Assembly (NCBI GenBank): GCA_030430495.1
Contig: JAUIKM010000019.1
Location: 1-64,000, forward strand
Source of the DNA: a bacterium
Lineage (GTDB): Bacteria; Bacteroidota; Ignavibacteria; Kapaibacteriales; UBA7675
Direction of reading: 5' to 3'
DNA length: 64,000 nt
Position numbers and translations under genes: made by a program. The notes beneath the pieces are model-generated. The model was not told the origin of the DNA, made no database searches, and worked only from the letters and a program-made list of their open reading frames with translations. Below are positions 1 to 10,260 of this stretch, one piece after another. How positions within the stretch are numbered: position 1 is the first letter of the stretch; every line of letters starts with the position of its first letter.

Positions 1-360
1 GTTTCCCAGATGCAGTTGATTGCTCTGCCTGATATAGCTTTTCATCAGGAGCGGGTTATAATCGTAAGCCGCAAAGTGAAATCGAGCAAGCACGCGCAAA
101 GAATCGAGCGAAATACTCATTGCCTGCTGTGGATCGGGGGCCGTATTTGGTGTGACGCGTGCTGCCGAATCCATTGCCAGGTATGCCACAAAGCAGTCGA
201 GACTCATGTCGCTGCGATACTCAGGCAGTGTAGAAAGTTCAAGTAGCGGGACGCCGGCTTCCAGTCGCTGCGTGCCATCACCCTTCCATTGGGCAAGTGA
301 GGCACATGGAATAGCAACGAGAATGGTCAAACCGACCACTAAGGCTTTGATTGTTTTCAT
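1..360 (-). CDS. Exported protein, N-terminal part only (runs off the window edge)
   Basis: Reading the minus strand from the ATG at 358-360 gives an uninterrupted 120-codon frame to the window edge, so the gene is cut at its 3' end. It starts with a clear signal peptide: Lys at residues 3 and 6, a hydrophobic stretch of about 15 residues and an Ala-x-Ala-like site ending SLAQ near residue 24. A Cys at about residue 19 could suggest a lipobox but lacks the usual Leu-x-x context. The visible mature part has no motif I recognise. The plus-strand frames over the same bases look like shadows. Function unknown; an exported protein is likely because of the signal peptide and the many secreted neighbours. 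Confidence 0.65.
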   Translation of the reverse strand, partial: MKTIKALVVGLTILVAIPCASLAQWKGDGTQRLEAGVPLLELSTLPEYRSDMSLDCFVAYLAMDSAARVTPNTAPDPQQAMSISLDSLRVLARFHFAAYDYNPLLMKSYIRQSNQLHLGN

Positions 361-1051
361 AGTTTCACCAGGTATCGGTGTAAGTCATGATAAAATAGTG
401 AAATATCTCAATGCCACGATGAGTTAAAAGTGGTTATCCATTGAGTTCTGCATCACGACACAGCTCAAGCAGTGGGACATAGCTGTGTGCTGCGTCAAAT
501 CTGAAGTTTAATCTTCAATCCTGCAAGTCATCAGGCAGGGCCGGCGTGACGGCTATCCGTGAACAACCAGAGTCAAAATGGCTGATTCGACTGTGAGTCG
601 GCTGTACATGGCACTTCGCATGATCGGCACTCTGCCCGGTGCAGATCGTGAAATACTTGCCGAGGCCGACGCCGGATTGAATACAACAGTTAACGCCGGC
701 TTCGGCTATCGACTCAGTGCTGTTTCTCTCCGGCTTGTCGTGTGGGGCGTAAATTTAATGATGACGGAACTCAATCAATACCAGTAATCTTCGGCTGTTT
801 CCGCTACTGCGAACGCGACAACAAAACCTTCACGCGCAACCGGAGATTTGACAACGACAGGATCGACAAAATGCATCCGCCACAGTGATTTTATCGACAG
901 CAATGCAATCTGTGTAATGGCGTAATGTGCACTGTTATCAACTTAAAAACACCGGACGCGACGTAAATAAACGGCAAGTGTTTCCACCTTTTTTGCGTAT
1001 TATGGGCATAAACATCCTGGCAATCATTTTTGTTACTTGCTATAACTCAAC
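361..1051. other. Intergenic region, no gene recognised
   Basis: About 690 bases between the divergent exported-protein gene and the large T9SS gene. Short open frames exist but have no signal peptide, domain or plausible start. The only structure I can support is the 11-bp repeat block at its right end, listed separately. Confidence 0.6.
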
Positions 1052-1095
1052 AATACGTAGTGAATACGTAGCCACTACGTACTAACTACGTAGTA
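1052..1095 (+). promoter_or_regulatory. Four tandem 11-bp repeats with a TACGTA core
   Basis: Four consecutive 11-mers run from 1052 to 1095 and each contains TACGTA at the same phase (cores at 1054, 1065, 1076 and 1087). The units are AATACGTAGTG, AATACGTAGCC, ACTACGTACTA and ACTACGTAGTA. The block ends 43 bases before the chosen start at 1139. Exact 11-bp spacing puts the cores on one face of the helix, as in operators of OmpR/PhoB-type regulators, and each core is also a palindrome. A two-unit version lies upstream of the T9SS gene ending at 9885. The regulator is unknown. Confidence 0.6.
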
Positions 1096-1138
1096 GTATT
1101 TTTCGATGTCCTTCCTCACTATTTTCAGAGATTCAGGA

Positions 1139-4100
1139 ATGATAAAACTTCTACCGCAGGTGATATTACTCATCACTCTGAGCGCGGTGACTGTGGTGAA
1201 TCTACAGTCACAGACATATTGGGAAAAAGCCGGTGATATGTCGAAAACGGTCAATGTGCTACACGTACATGGAAACGGAACGCTGTACGCGGGTACCAGT
1301 GGCGAGGGTTTGCTGGCGTCGACAGACCAGGGAAACACATGGGATTCGATTGACGGTCCTCCGGAAACCGACAGCCCCTCTGTCTTGTCCCTTGCCGAGA
1401 ACAGTCCTGGGCAGTTGGTCGTAGGCACGGATCAGGGTATTTGGCTCTATCTGACCGATCAAGATCGCTGGGAGGACAACATTCAAGGCGGATTGAAGGA
1501 AGATATTGACGTGACAAGCATTCTCGCCATTGGTGAAGAATTCTATCTGATAGGCACCGAGGACGGAATTTTTGTCAAGAAAAATCGCGATGAGAACTGG
1601 TCACCAAACAATCGCGGAATCGACTGCCAAATTGAGCAGGTACAGGCGCTGTTCTTGACTCGAACCCGAATATATGTCGGGCTTGACTGTGGAATCTATT
1701 ACACCGACCGCAATATCAACACGGAATCAGAGTGGCAAAGAGCTGACGTGAGCGGCAGCGTTTATGCAATTGATGGCTTTGACAACGGGAACGTACTTGC
1801 GGGCGTTGACAGCAGGATCGAGATGACTTCGGTTGATGATGATGGACTTCTCACCTGGGGCGATGCACCCTTTCCGCTCGATATTGGCGATGACGTCGTG
1901 CGGTCGATCTGCGTGACCGATATTGGGACGGTGTTTGCCGCCACGCGCCGTGAAGGCGTGTTTACCTCCGATAATTATGGACTTTCCCCCTGGTTGGATT
2001 TTAACAATGGCCTTGCTCCGGATGTACTAATCAACTCCCTGACCAAAGCGCCGGACGGCGTTCTATACCTGGCAACCGACACCGGTGTTTATCGCACGCG
2101 CCGAACCCAGACGGAAATTGTTGACCAGTACCTCGGCCCCGGAGATGCGATTGTTACCTGCAATGACAATCCAGGTGAAACAAACAGCTACGTCCTGGGA
2201 ATCATGAAAGTACGGAATGCCGACATACAGCCGCGCAATGAAAACTGGCAACCGCCGATGTATCACCACCCAACATGGACCAGCGACATCCTCGGTGACA
2301 TCTTTTCGATTTGCACAGACACCAACGGCAATATCTATGTGGCCGCCACAAGCATTTACCCGGGAGGCCAAACCGATGTCGGAATGGGCGGCGCGGGAGC
2401 GGTGTACAAAATTGAAGCGGTGACCAACGAGGTAAGCGTTTACATTGAAACTCTGGACTCAAGCGCTTACGACCCGAATAAGAATGCAATTCCAAATACC
2501 GGCCCCGGACTTGGCAGTATTGCATACGACTTCAACAACAAACAGCTTTTCGTCAGCAATTTTGAAGACGGCTGCATTTACAGAATTCAGGATGACCCGG
2601 AAAATCCCGGCAAAGGGAAAATTGCAGATAGAATTGATCCTTTGGAACCCGACAACAGGGTTCCAGGTCACGCTCCCAAGGGCGATTTGATCTGGGGACT
2701 GGGGGTTAACAAAGGGAGGCTGTTTTACTCCGTCTGGTCAGAGGATGAGTTCGAGAGTTTTAATGTACGGACGGAGCGCAGCAACTCAATTCGCTCCTAC
2801 GCATTGCTCCCCGACGGAACGGTTGATGAATCGTCCGACGAACTTAACATTGACATGGCCGAGTACAGCCTCGACAACGGCAACTTCACAAGTCCGGTCA
2901 GCGATATTGAGTTTAACGTCGCCGGCGATGAAATGCTGCTGGCTGAACGCAGCATGCGAGGCTTCAAATCCAATGCCCACAAATCGCGCATCATGCGCTT
3001 TGTTAAAACAGAAAACGGCTCGTGGCAAAAAAGCAGCTCCGATTTCACACCGGGCACAATTTTCACGAATATAGCCGCCGGAGGCTGTGATTTCGGCTAC
3101 GGCTCGATTGACGACAACAACAACTTCGTTGCCTGTGACAGCACCGTCTGGTTTTCAGTGGATGCCTTCCGCGCATCGTGGGAAGGCCGCGAAGAGGACG
3201 GCAACATCTACGGCTTTGCCATGATGCCGCTTGGCGGCGGTGGAAACAGGGATGCGGTTGTCATTGACGCCGATGGCGATACAACAAACAATGTTGTTAA
3301 AAGAAACATTGGCGACATCGACATCTATACCGCCCGTTGCGGTACACTCCAAATTAGTTGCGACGACATTACCAGAAACGCAGTAAGAAAAATCAGCTCG
3401 AAGGATCCCGACGACCTGCAGTGCTGCTGGGAGCTGGTCTTCTCGATGGAGAAGCCCGAATCGTTGCACAGCATGCGTCTCCGGGTTTTGTCGCCGGGAA
3501 TACGGTTTTCCGCGGGCGGCGTAGACGTGGCGGAGTGGGGTGTCGCAAGCCTGGACGAAGACGCGGTTGTGTACAACATTTTGCCCAATCCCGAAGTGGT
3601 GGCCGGGGAACAGAATAGCGTCACGTTTTGCCTGGAAACAGATCAGGACATTGACCCGACCCAGTTAATCGAGGTTCAGTGGTTTGGCATCGGCGGATCG
3701 CCTTGCCGTGATATCATTGAAGTTAATTGTCCGCCCGGCACAAACGGCCAAAATTGCGGCGAGCTGGTCGAAATATCCGAAGCGGAATGCGTCAGCAACC
3801 TCGGCGGTGTATCGCATCATTCGGTCAGATTCACAATCAAAAACAACAGCGACAGTTTAATTCGCACAATTCACGTGCGCCCGCCCGCAGGATTCGCAAA
3901 TGCCGGAATTTTTCCGCGGGACATCGTACTTGACCCTCCACTGAATGCGGGCGTGTCATACACAACCGACCCAATTGACATCTTCGGCCTCAATCTGGAC
4001 CGCGACTCAAGCATTGCATTCCGTTTTGCGATTTCGACAGACCGCGAATACTACTGCTGCGCTTTTGTGGACACGTTGCGATTCGAAAAATGCATCAGTT

Positions 4101-5782
4101 GTTGTCAAAACAGCCCCGTACGGGTTGCCCCGAGTTCGCCGCTGGAACGCGTTAACGGGCAGGTTGCGCTGCAAGTGCCGCTCAGGAGAAACTCCAGAGC
4201 AATAACACAGATGACGGCGACAGTCGTAAGCTCGATGTTAAACAGCTGCATGTTCACGGAGCGCTGGACTCCGGTTGGCGGGAACATCGTACGAGCGCCG
4301 GAACAATGGAACCGGCTCCCGCGAGTGGATATGCCGCGGCCGGAATCGCAATTGTCCGCAGGGCTGACCTTCGACAACGGCGGGACGGTTAACACGCGCT
4401 TCGACTGTGTGTCGTACGGTTACGTCCCCGGCGGAGTGTTGCCCGTCGAACCGCTGGTGCTGCGGCTCGAGTTCCCCCAGGTTGCCGATGCGGGAGGATG
4501 CAGTGAAGACACACTCTACTTTGCCATGCGCTATCAATTCACGGATGTTAACTGCGTAACTTGCGACACACTGGTGTGGTACTACCTGACGCGCAACGGC
4601 ACGGTATTCGACGACCCGCTTCTCGCCGGTCCGCCGCTGGTCACCGGCAACTCGAAGCTCAATTCCGCCGATGTGATCCAAAGCGGTCGGGGTCCTGGTT
4701 CCGATGCCGGCTTTGCGAGCCTGGTCATGCAGGACAACAACAGCGGCGTCCTGACTATTCGCACGGGTAACACGTCGGAAATCAGCATCGAAGGTTTCCG
4801 CTTCGAAACGGATCAGAACATTAGAATTGTTAATTTTGATCCTCCACCCGGAGTCTGTCCGGATTTCGAACTGATCGAATACCAAGCCACAGTCAACTGC
4901 GGCGCAATGGAAGAGGGCGAGCATGACTTTAACGTCAGGTTTAACAGAAACGGCGCAACCGCCTTCAACTGCAAACTCTATGTGCAGTTGTCGTACACCG
5001 ATGCTTTGGACGGTGAAGATGGGCCGGACATCGTCGAAAAAGAGTTCTCCGTCATTCTGGATTCCGGACGGAAAGACAGCATCCGGGACGATGTGTCGAC
5101 CGACGTCAACCGTGCACGCGTTTTGCTTTTTGCACTTCAACTTGACAATCGCAATCAATTCAACAGAGATATTCACTACGCGCGGATTAAACTGTCCGAA
5201 GGCGCTAAGATTCTCGCTGTGGGGCCCGGCGTCGCCGATTCGTGTGTTGACCTTGAGGTTGTGGCATACGAGGACAATGAATACCTTGTTCCCTGGACGG
5301 CCAATCTGCGTCGCACGGGCCTGATGGCGGGCGACAGCATTGCGCCGATCTACCTGGTCGCATCGGTGACCGATACCAATGTGCGCTCGGTCTCCGTTGT
5401 TTACCAAACGCTCGATGAGAATCAATCGGTGATTAGCGAAGTTGAATCCGAGTACACAAATCCCATTACGACGGTGAGGCAGAAGGATTTTCCCGACTCC
5501 CCCGCGTTTGTCGTCAATGACTTTGGATTGAATCTACGCCCGAACCCGGCCGGCAATTCGGTTGTTGTTAACTTTGAACTCGACCAATATCGGAACAATG
5601 TCGGCTTGACAATACTCGACATGTCCGGCAAGGTCGTGGCCGAAGTTTGGACCAACCGCAGCCTGAGCGGCGGCCTGCACGAAGTTCAGGTGCAAACGGA
5701 TCAACTGCCCGCGGGATCATATTTTGTTAACCTTCAGGTTGGCGGCATGCGAAGCAGCCGGACCCTGAGCGTCGTTCGATAA
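1139..5782 (+). CDS. Large secreted beta-propeller protein with T9SS C-terminal sorting domain
   Basis: About 1,547 residues. I chose the ATG at 1139 rather than 1106 because it places the hydrophobic signal peptide (ending near LQSQT) at the N-terminus. The first 350 residues contain repeated BNR/Asp-box-like turns (for example DQGNTW) as in two-component-type or sortilin-type beta-propellers. Residues about 370-720 look like a second propeller. The central part is Cys-rich and beta-sandwich-like, with no named family. The last 80 residues are a type A T9SS sorting domain: LRPNPAGNSV, a DMSGKVV strand, LPAGSYFV, then a final Val-Arg. It should be exported by Sec, carried across the outer membrane by T9SS and anchored or released. 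A terminator hairpin follows at once. Substrate or partner cannot be inferred. Confidence 0.85.
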   Translation: MIKLLPQVILLITLSAVTVVNLQSQTYWEKAGDMSKTVNVLHVHGNGTLYAGTSGEGLLASTDQGNTWDSIDGPPETDSPSVLSLAENSPGQLVVGTDQGIWLYLTDQDRWEDNIQGGLKEDIDVTSILAIGEEFYLIGTEDGIFVKKNRDENWSPNNRGIDCQIEQVQALFLTRTRIYVGLDCGIYYTDRNINTESEWQRADVSGSVYAIDGFDNGNVLAGVDSRIEMTSVDDDGLLTWGDAPFPLDIGDDVVRSICVTDIGTVFAATRREGVFTSDNYGLSPWLDFNNGLAPDVLINSLTKAPDGVLYLATDTGVYRTRRTQTEIVDQYLGPGDAIVTCNDNPGETNSYVLGIMKVRNADIQPRNENWQPPMYHHPTWTSDILGDIFSICTDTNGNIYVAATSIYPGGQTDVGMGGAGAVYKIEAVTNEVSVYIETLDSSAYDPNKNAIPNTGPGLGSIAYDFNNKQLFVSNFEDGCIYRIQDDPENPGKGKIADRIDPLEPDNRVPGHAPKGDLIWGLGVNKGRLFYSVWSEDEFESFNVRTERSNSIRSYALLPDGTVDESSDELNIDMAEYSLDNGNFTSPVSDIEFNVAGDEMLLAERSMRGFKSNAHKSRIMRFVKTENGSWQKSSSDFTPGTIFTNIAAGGCDFGYGSIDDNNNFVACDSTVWFSVDAFRASWEGREEDGNIYGFAMMPLGGGGNRDAVVIDADGDTTNNVVKRNIGDIDIYTARCGTLQISCDDITRNAVRKISSKDPDDLQCCWELVFSMEKPESLHSMRLRVLSPGIRFSAGGVDVAEWGVASLDEDAVVYNILPNPEVVAGEQNSVTFCLETDQDIDPTQLIEVQWFGIGGSPCRDIIEVNCPPGTNGQNCGELVEISEAECVSNLGGVSHHSVRFTIKNNSDSLIRTIHVRPPAGFANAGIFPRDIVLDPPLNAGVSYTTDPIDIFGLNLDRDSSIAFRFAISTDREYYCCAFVDTLRFEKCISCCQNSPVRVAPSSPLERVNGQVALQVPLRRNSRAITQMTATVVSSMLNSCMFTERWTPVGGNIVRAPEQWNRLPRVDMPRPESQLSAGLTFDNGGTVNTRFDCVSYGYVPGGVLPVEPLVLRLEFPQVADAGGCSEDTLYFAMRYQFTDVNCVTCDTLVWYYLTRNGTVFDDPLLAGPPLVTGNSKLNSADVIQSGRGPGSDAGFASLVMQDNNSGVLTIRTGNTSEISIEGFRFETDQNIRIVNFDPPPGVCPDFELIEYQATVNCGAMEEGEHDFNVRFNRNGATAFNCKLYVQLSYTDALDGEDGPDIVEKEFSVILDSGRKDSIRDDVSTDVNRARVLLFALQLDNRNQFNRDIHYARIKLSEGAKILAVGPGVADSCVDLEVVAYEDNEYLVPWTANLRRTGLMAGDSIAPIYLVASVTDTNVRSVSVVYQTLDENQSVISEVESEYTNPITTVRQKDFPDSPAFVVNDFGLNLRPNPAGNSVVVNFELDQYRNNVGLTILDMSGKVVAEVWTNRSLSGGLHEVQVQTDQLPAGSYFVNLQVGGMRSSRTLSVVR

Positions 5783-5799
5783 TCGATTATTCGTGTAAT

Positions 5800-5833
5800 A
5801 AAGCAGGCATGGGTTTTGGCTCGTGCCTGCTTT
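5800..5833 (+). terminator. Rho-independent-type terminator after the T9SS gene
   Basis: A 10-bp perfect stem (AAAGCAGGCA at 5800-5809 pairing with TGCCTGCTTT at 5824-5833) with a 14-base loop begins 17 bases after the stop codon at 5782. The T-run is short (CTTT then AACATTT). Confidence 0.65.
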
Positions 5834-6630
5834 AACATTTTCCACCCTGCAACATCTCGTCGATTCAAGCCCGGCATTGCACCGCCAATCACTGATGGGC
5901 GCTTTGAGTTCGCCGCCTTGCGTCGCCCTCAGGCTTGTGCGATTTTTTTGTTTGGCATTGATCCGGAAGTTTCGAGTTGCGCTGCCTCAACGTAGTTGAG
6001 TCTGAAACTGACAACTATTTTGCGCCGTGAACACAGACGAAGTGTTTACTTCTTGCAGTGCCCCCACAGTTGAGCGACAAGGGGTATTAAACGAGCCTCG
6101 CGCCTTTTTGTTCAGACCGCCGGCAACTTCAACATCAACTACTGAGAAATGAATGTCGACTCTGCGAACGTGCCGTTCGCCGCATGCCTTCGACTGAACA
6201 GGTTCACCCGGAATTAAACCTGGAGCCACTTTGCGGTCAGCGGATCGGCTGACACCCGCGCGGTTCGAGCAACAGTTACCGTCTTGCGCTCTGGTTTACT
6301 TGCTCTCCGCTTTCACCTCTCCAACTCCGGACTTGACCCAAGGGCTTTACGTTTCTCACTCTACAATTAACAAGAATTCAAAAGAGCCTGCCGCAAGTCC
6401 GCAGCCGAAGTATCAAGCCCGCAACCAAAACTCTCGCGGAATCACACTAAAAAGGCCAGGCCGCAGTGGCAAAGCGATCATGTTCCGCCGGGAAACCCCA
6501 ATGAACAATTGATCGCCGCCGCTCCAGCCTGACCTGCCTGAAGACAACACCGCCTTCCGCCGGCTGTTTGTCAACGTGCCTTGTTGTTAAACAATCACGC
6601 GCACATCAGCCGTCACTGCATCGATTTTAT
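5834..6630. other. Intergenic region, no gene recognised
   Basis: About 800 bases between convergent T9SS genes. Frames of up to 93 codons occur on both strands but lack starts, motifs or composition that would support them. I see no RNA gene or insertion sequence. Confidence 0.55.
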
Positions 6631-9600
6631 TTAATCGCGCTTAACGAGAACTCCTTCCGCGACGTTGAAAAGCCCGCTGGAGATTTTCACAAAGTACATC
6701 CCGTTAACTACGGCATGCCCATCACGGCTCTTTCCATCCCATGTAATTGTGTGCGCCCCCGCGTCAAAGAGCGCGTGCTCTGTGAGTGTTTGCACCAGGA
6801 TGCCATTGCTGTTAAAAATCTGGCAGGTAAGGTGTTGTGGGCGTTCGAGTGCAAACTGGATGGCCGCCTGATCAAACGCGGGATTTGGAACTACGTCAAT
6901 GTTAAGTTGAGAGTATTCCAAGGATTCCGCCACCGGCACTGCAATGTCAACCACGATTTCATATTCGCCTGTGTAAGCGCCGCTGGAGTCCATGACCCAA
7001 ACGGTATACGTGCCTGTTTTTTCGCTCTGGAAAAGCACTTCGGCGATGGTTTGGCCGGACTTCCGGTCGATTCTGTTTCCATCGGGATCGAACACAACAA
7101 TGGATGGCTCAAAGTCGGTTTCGGTCCTGTCGGTCATCCGCACCACACAGCCCTGGCCGGCATTGAGGTCGAAGGTATAGCTGTGGAGCGCTCCGGTGGC
7201 GGCAATTGCATCAACAACGCCGCGGCCAATTTCCAATGCGCCTGCATTGCCCGGATTCTTTGAGCGTTGAACGACAATGCCGTACTTGCCCGTGTCATCG
7301 CCGCCCTCGTCCATACACCACAGTGTGTATGTGCCAGATTTCACGGTCTCGAAAATCACTTCGGCGTTGATTTGGTCGGTCTTCCAGTCGATTTCTTGTC
7401 CGTCGGGACCGAACACAAAGATGGACGGCGCAAGGTCGGTCGCCGATCTGTCAGCCATTCTGACAATGCACCACAGGCCCGCCGCCAGATCAAAGGTATA
7501 GGTGCGGATGATCCCGGTGTCCTCGAGCCAGTCGAATTCGTCGAGTCCGAACTCCGCCGTGCGGGCATTCCCCGGTTGCCTGGATCGCTGTACAATAATG
7601 GCGAAGTTGCCGGTATCAACGCCGCCATTGTCCATCGCGCGCACGGTGTATGTGCCGGATTTGGGGGCGAGAAACACCACTTCGGCGCAGATATTGTCCC
7701 AGTCACTGCCGATACTCAGCCCATCGGAATCCAGGACTTCAATGCGCGGTGTGAAATCGCTGTTGGATCTGTCGGCCATCCTGATGATATATTTCCATCC
7801 GGCGGTGACGTCAAATGTATAGGTGTGACGCATTTCGGCGCCTGAAATCACGTCGAGCTGCATGTGCCCGAATTCGAGAACACCCGGGTTGCCGGTCTGG
7901 TTCGACACTTCAACAATGAAATCGTACTGACCTGTGTAGTAGCCCTTGTCATCCATGACCCACACAGTGTAGCTGCCGGATTTAATAGTGTTGAAGACCA
8001 GTTCGACCTCGCTGATGTTCCAACGACTGTCTATACGTTGCCCGTCCGGATCGAAGACATAGATCCGCGGTGTTAAATCTGTGTTGGACCTGTCGGTCAT
8101 TCTGACGGTACACTCCTTGCCGGCGTCGATGTCGAATGTGTATATGTCGAGCCCGCCAACTGCAGCAATCGTATTCACATAGTTGCGCCCGAATATCACA
8201 GTGCGCGCATTGCCGGGCAGCCTGGAGCGCTGGACGACAATACTATAGTTGCCTGTGTAACCACTGCTGTAGTCCGTGGCGCGCACGGTGTATGTGCCGG
8301 ATTTGGGGGCGGGAAACACCACTTCAGCGCAGATGTTGTCCCAGTGACTGCCGATACTCAGCCCATCGGAATCCAGGACTTCAATGCGCGGTGTGAAATC
8401 GCTGTTGGATCTGTCGGCCATCCTGATGATGTATTCCCATCCGGCGGTGACGTCAAATGTATAGGTGTGAAGCATCCCGGCGCTTGAGATCGCATCAAGG
8501 TGCATGCGGCCGAATTCGAGCACAAGCGGGTTTTCGGTCTGTATTGGTCCGTTAACACTGAAATCGTAATGCCCGGTGTAGTAGCCGGTGTAATCCATAA
8601 CCCACACGGTGTACGAACCTGATTTTGCGGTGGTGAAGACCAGCTCAATGTCGGTGTAGTTCCAGCGGCTGCCTATGAGTTGCCCGTCCGGATCAAAAAC
8701 GTAAAAAAGCGGACTGAAATCGGTATTCGATCTGTCGGACATTCTGACGGTAACCTCATGACCTGCGTCGACGCCGAATGTGTAGGTGTGAAGTTTTCCT
8801 GCCGCAGCAATTGTGTCCACCACTGTGCCTTCGGAAGTCAAAGCGCGAGCATTCCCCGGCCGCCTGGAGCGCTGGACGACAAAGCAGTAGTTTCCTGTGT
8901 AGTAGCCGTAGTAGTCCATCACCCAGACGGTGTGAGTTCCCGACTTTTCGGCTGTGAACACATCCTCGGCGGTCAGGTCATCCCAGTCGCTGCCGACCTG
9001 GCGACCGTCGGGACCGAAGACGTAGATCCGCGGCCGGAAATCCGTGCCGGCCACGTCGGCCATTCTGACAATGCACTCCAGGCCGGCCTCGACATCAAAT
9101 GTGTAGCTGTGAAAATTCCCCACGGTGGAAATCGAATCGAGATGAAAACGGCCATATTCGGCGGAACGCGCGTTGCCAGGCTGTTGGGAGCGTTGTACGA
9201 TCAGCCCGTACTCACCGGTGTAGTAGCCGTAGTAGTCCATCACCCAGACGGTGTGAGTTCCCGACTTTTCGGCTGTGAACACATCCTCGGCGGTGAGGTC
9301 ATCCCAGTCGCCGCCGACCTGGCGACCATCCGGACCGAAGACGTAGATCCGCGGTCGGAAATCCGTGCCCGCCAGGTCCGCCATTCTGACAATGCATCTC
9401 ATTCCCGCCTCGGTATCAAACGTGTAGCTGTGAAAATCCCCCACGGTTGTAATCGAATCGAGGTGAAATCGACCAAACTCGGCCGCGCGCGCATTGCCAG
9501 GTTGTTTGGACCGCTGAACGATCAGGCCGTACGCTCCTGTGTTTTGGTCGTTCTGGTCCGTGGCGCGAATGCTGTACTTCCCATCTTTTTCAGCGGCAAA

Positions 9601-9885
9601 CGAGACTTCGGCAGTAGTCTCATCCCAATCGCCTTTGACCGGCGATCCATCAGGATCATGCACCTGAATCTCTGGTCTTAAGGCCGTTGTAAACAGATCC
9701 GACATACGAACGATGTAATTTACTCCCGCTGAGGCGCTAAACTCATATCTATCTATTTCACCCGGTGTCGAAATAGTATGAGTTGAGAATTGACCGAAGT
9801 CCACAGGCGTCTGCGCACTGAGTCCCCCACAGAAAAATAATGACACAATAACCATCAGGCTGAACGTGTTCAGTTTTGTTCTCAT
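6631..9885 (-). CDS. Secreted protein of nine PPC-like beta modules with T9SS sorting domain
   Basis: 1,084 residues. A signal peptide (MRTKLNTFSL start, cleaved near GLSAQ) is followed by nine tandem modules of about 105 residues. Each has the same plan: an FGRFHLD-type strand, a YTFD strand, VRM(A/S)DR, a (V/L)xDPDG turn and YTVWVMD, joined by QRSRQPGNAR linkers. The pattern resembles bacterial pre-peptidase C-terminal (PPC) beta-sandwiches, which bind substrates or cations. The C-terminal 85 residues are a FlgD-like T9SS sorting domain (VPNPAFDQA, TWDGKSRDG, NGMYFVKI). No catalytic domain is visible, so an adhesive or scaffold role is likely. Modules 2/3 and 5/7 are almost identical in DNA, a sign of recent duplication or gene conversion. 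TACGTA boxes lie about 130 bases upstream. Confidence 0.85.
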   Translation of the reverse strand: MRTKLNTFSLMVIVSLFFCGGLSAQTPVDFGQFSTHTISTPGEIDRYEFSASAGVNYIVRMSDLFTTALRPEIQVHDPDGSPVKGDWDETTAEVSFAAEKDGKYSIRATDQNDQNTGAYGLIVQRSKQPGNARAAEFGRFHLDSITTVGDFHSYTFDTEAGMRCIVRMADLAGTDFRPRIYVFGPDGRQVGGDWDDLTAEDVFTAEKSGTHTVWVMDYYGYYTGEYGLIVQRSQQPGNARSAEYGRFHLDSISTVGNFHSYTFDVEAGLECIVRMADVAGTDFRPRIYVFGPDGRQVGSDWDDLTAEDVFTAEKSGTHTVWVMDYYGYYTGNYCFVVQRSRRPGNARALTSEGTVVDTIAAAGKLHTYTFGVDAGHEVTVRMSDRSNTDFSPLFYVFDPDGQLIGSRWNYTDIELVFTTAKSGSYTVWVMDYTGYYTGHYDFSVNGPIQTENPLVLEFGRMHLDAISSAGMLHTYTFDVTAGWEYIIRMADRSNSDFTPRIEVLDSDGLSIGSHWDNICAEVVFPAPKSGTYTVRATDYSSGYTGNYSIVVQRSRLPGNARTVIFGRNYVNTIAAVGGLDIYTFDIDAGKECTVRMTDRSNTDLTPRIYVFDPDGQRIDSRWNISEVELVFNTIKSGSYTVWVMDDKGYYTGQYDFIVEVSNQTGNPGVLEFGHMQLDVISGAEMRHTYTFDVTAGWKYIIRMADRSNSDFTPRIEVLDSDGLSIGSDWDNICAEVVFLAPKSGTYTVRAMDNGGVDTGNFAIIVQRSRQPGNARTAEFGLDEFDWLEDTGIIRTYTFDLAAGLWCIVRMADRSATDLAPSIFVFGPDGQEIDWKTDQINAEVIFETVKSGTYTLWCMDEGGDDTGKYGIVVQRSKNPGNAGALEIGRGVVDAIAATGALHSYTFDLNAGQGCVVRMTDRTETDFEPSIVVFDPDGNRIDRKSGQTIAEVLFQSEKTGTYTVWVMDSSGAYTGEYEIVVDIAVPVAESLEYSQLNIDVVPNPAFDQAAIQFALERPQHLTCQIFNSNGILVQTLTEHALFDAGAHTITWDGKSRDGHAVVNGMYFVKISSGLFNVAEGVLVKRD

Positions 9886-10016
9886 AGCGATGCTTCTTTT
9901 GATTGAGTTTTATGGAAATTAGCGCGGGAAGTGTGCTGTTGAAGCAACAAGGTCTATGGTAATGTTTATACTTCCGACAGCATGTGGCAAACTTAGCTCC
10001 GGTGTAACTCGAAGTC

Positions 10017-10038
10017 AATACGTAGTAAGTACGTATTC
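10017..10038 (-). promoter_or_regulatory. Two TACGTA boxes spaced 11 bp, upstream of the PPC-module gene
   Basis: AATACGTAGTA (10017-10027) is followed directly by AGTACGTATTC (10028-10038), with TACGTA cores at 10019 and 10030. Core and spacing match the four-unit block at 1052-1095. The pair lies 132 bases upstream of the minus-strand start at 9885. A shared regulator for the two T9SS genes is inferred. Confidence 0.5.
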
Positions 10039-10260
10039 GCTGCCTGTAGTCTCGTTGCCAATGTGTTAAAGACTGTGCGGCCTGATCAATGGCGAACAAA
10101 GCCGCGTCCGACAGGCATGATCTGCCGGCCTGAATCTACAAGACCGGCTTTGATCAGGCCCCATGTTTAACAAGTTGGCCGGAGGGTGGCGCAGGTTGGC
10201 ATCAAACCTTAAAACAGCGCTTCAGGTCGCGGACCTGCCGACGTGCAAAATGCGATTGTC

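Noticed and set aside
578-787. 69-codon frame between the first two genes
   Set aside because: No signal peptide, motif or plausible promoter, and it lies in otherwise non-coding DNA.
4238-5425. 395-codon minus-strand open frame inside the first T9SS gene
   Set aside because: Antisense shadow of a gene with a clear signal peptide and sorting domain on the plus strand. Composition is His/Val/Asp-rich as expected of such shadows.
8680-9681. 333-codon plus-strand open frame opposite the PPC-module gene
   Set aside because: Mirrors the periodicity of the modules on the real strand. No independent motif.
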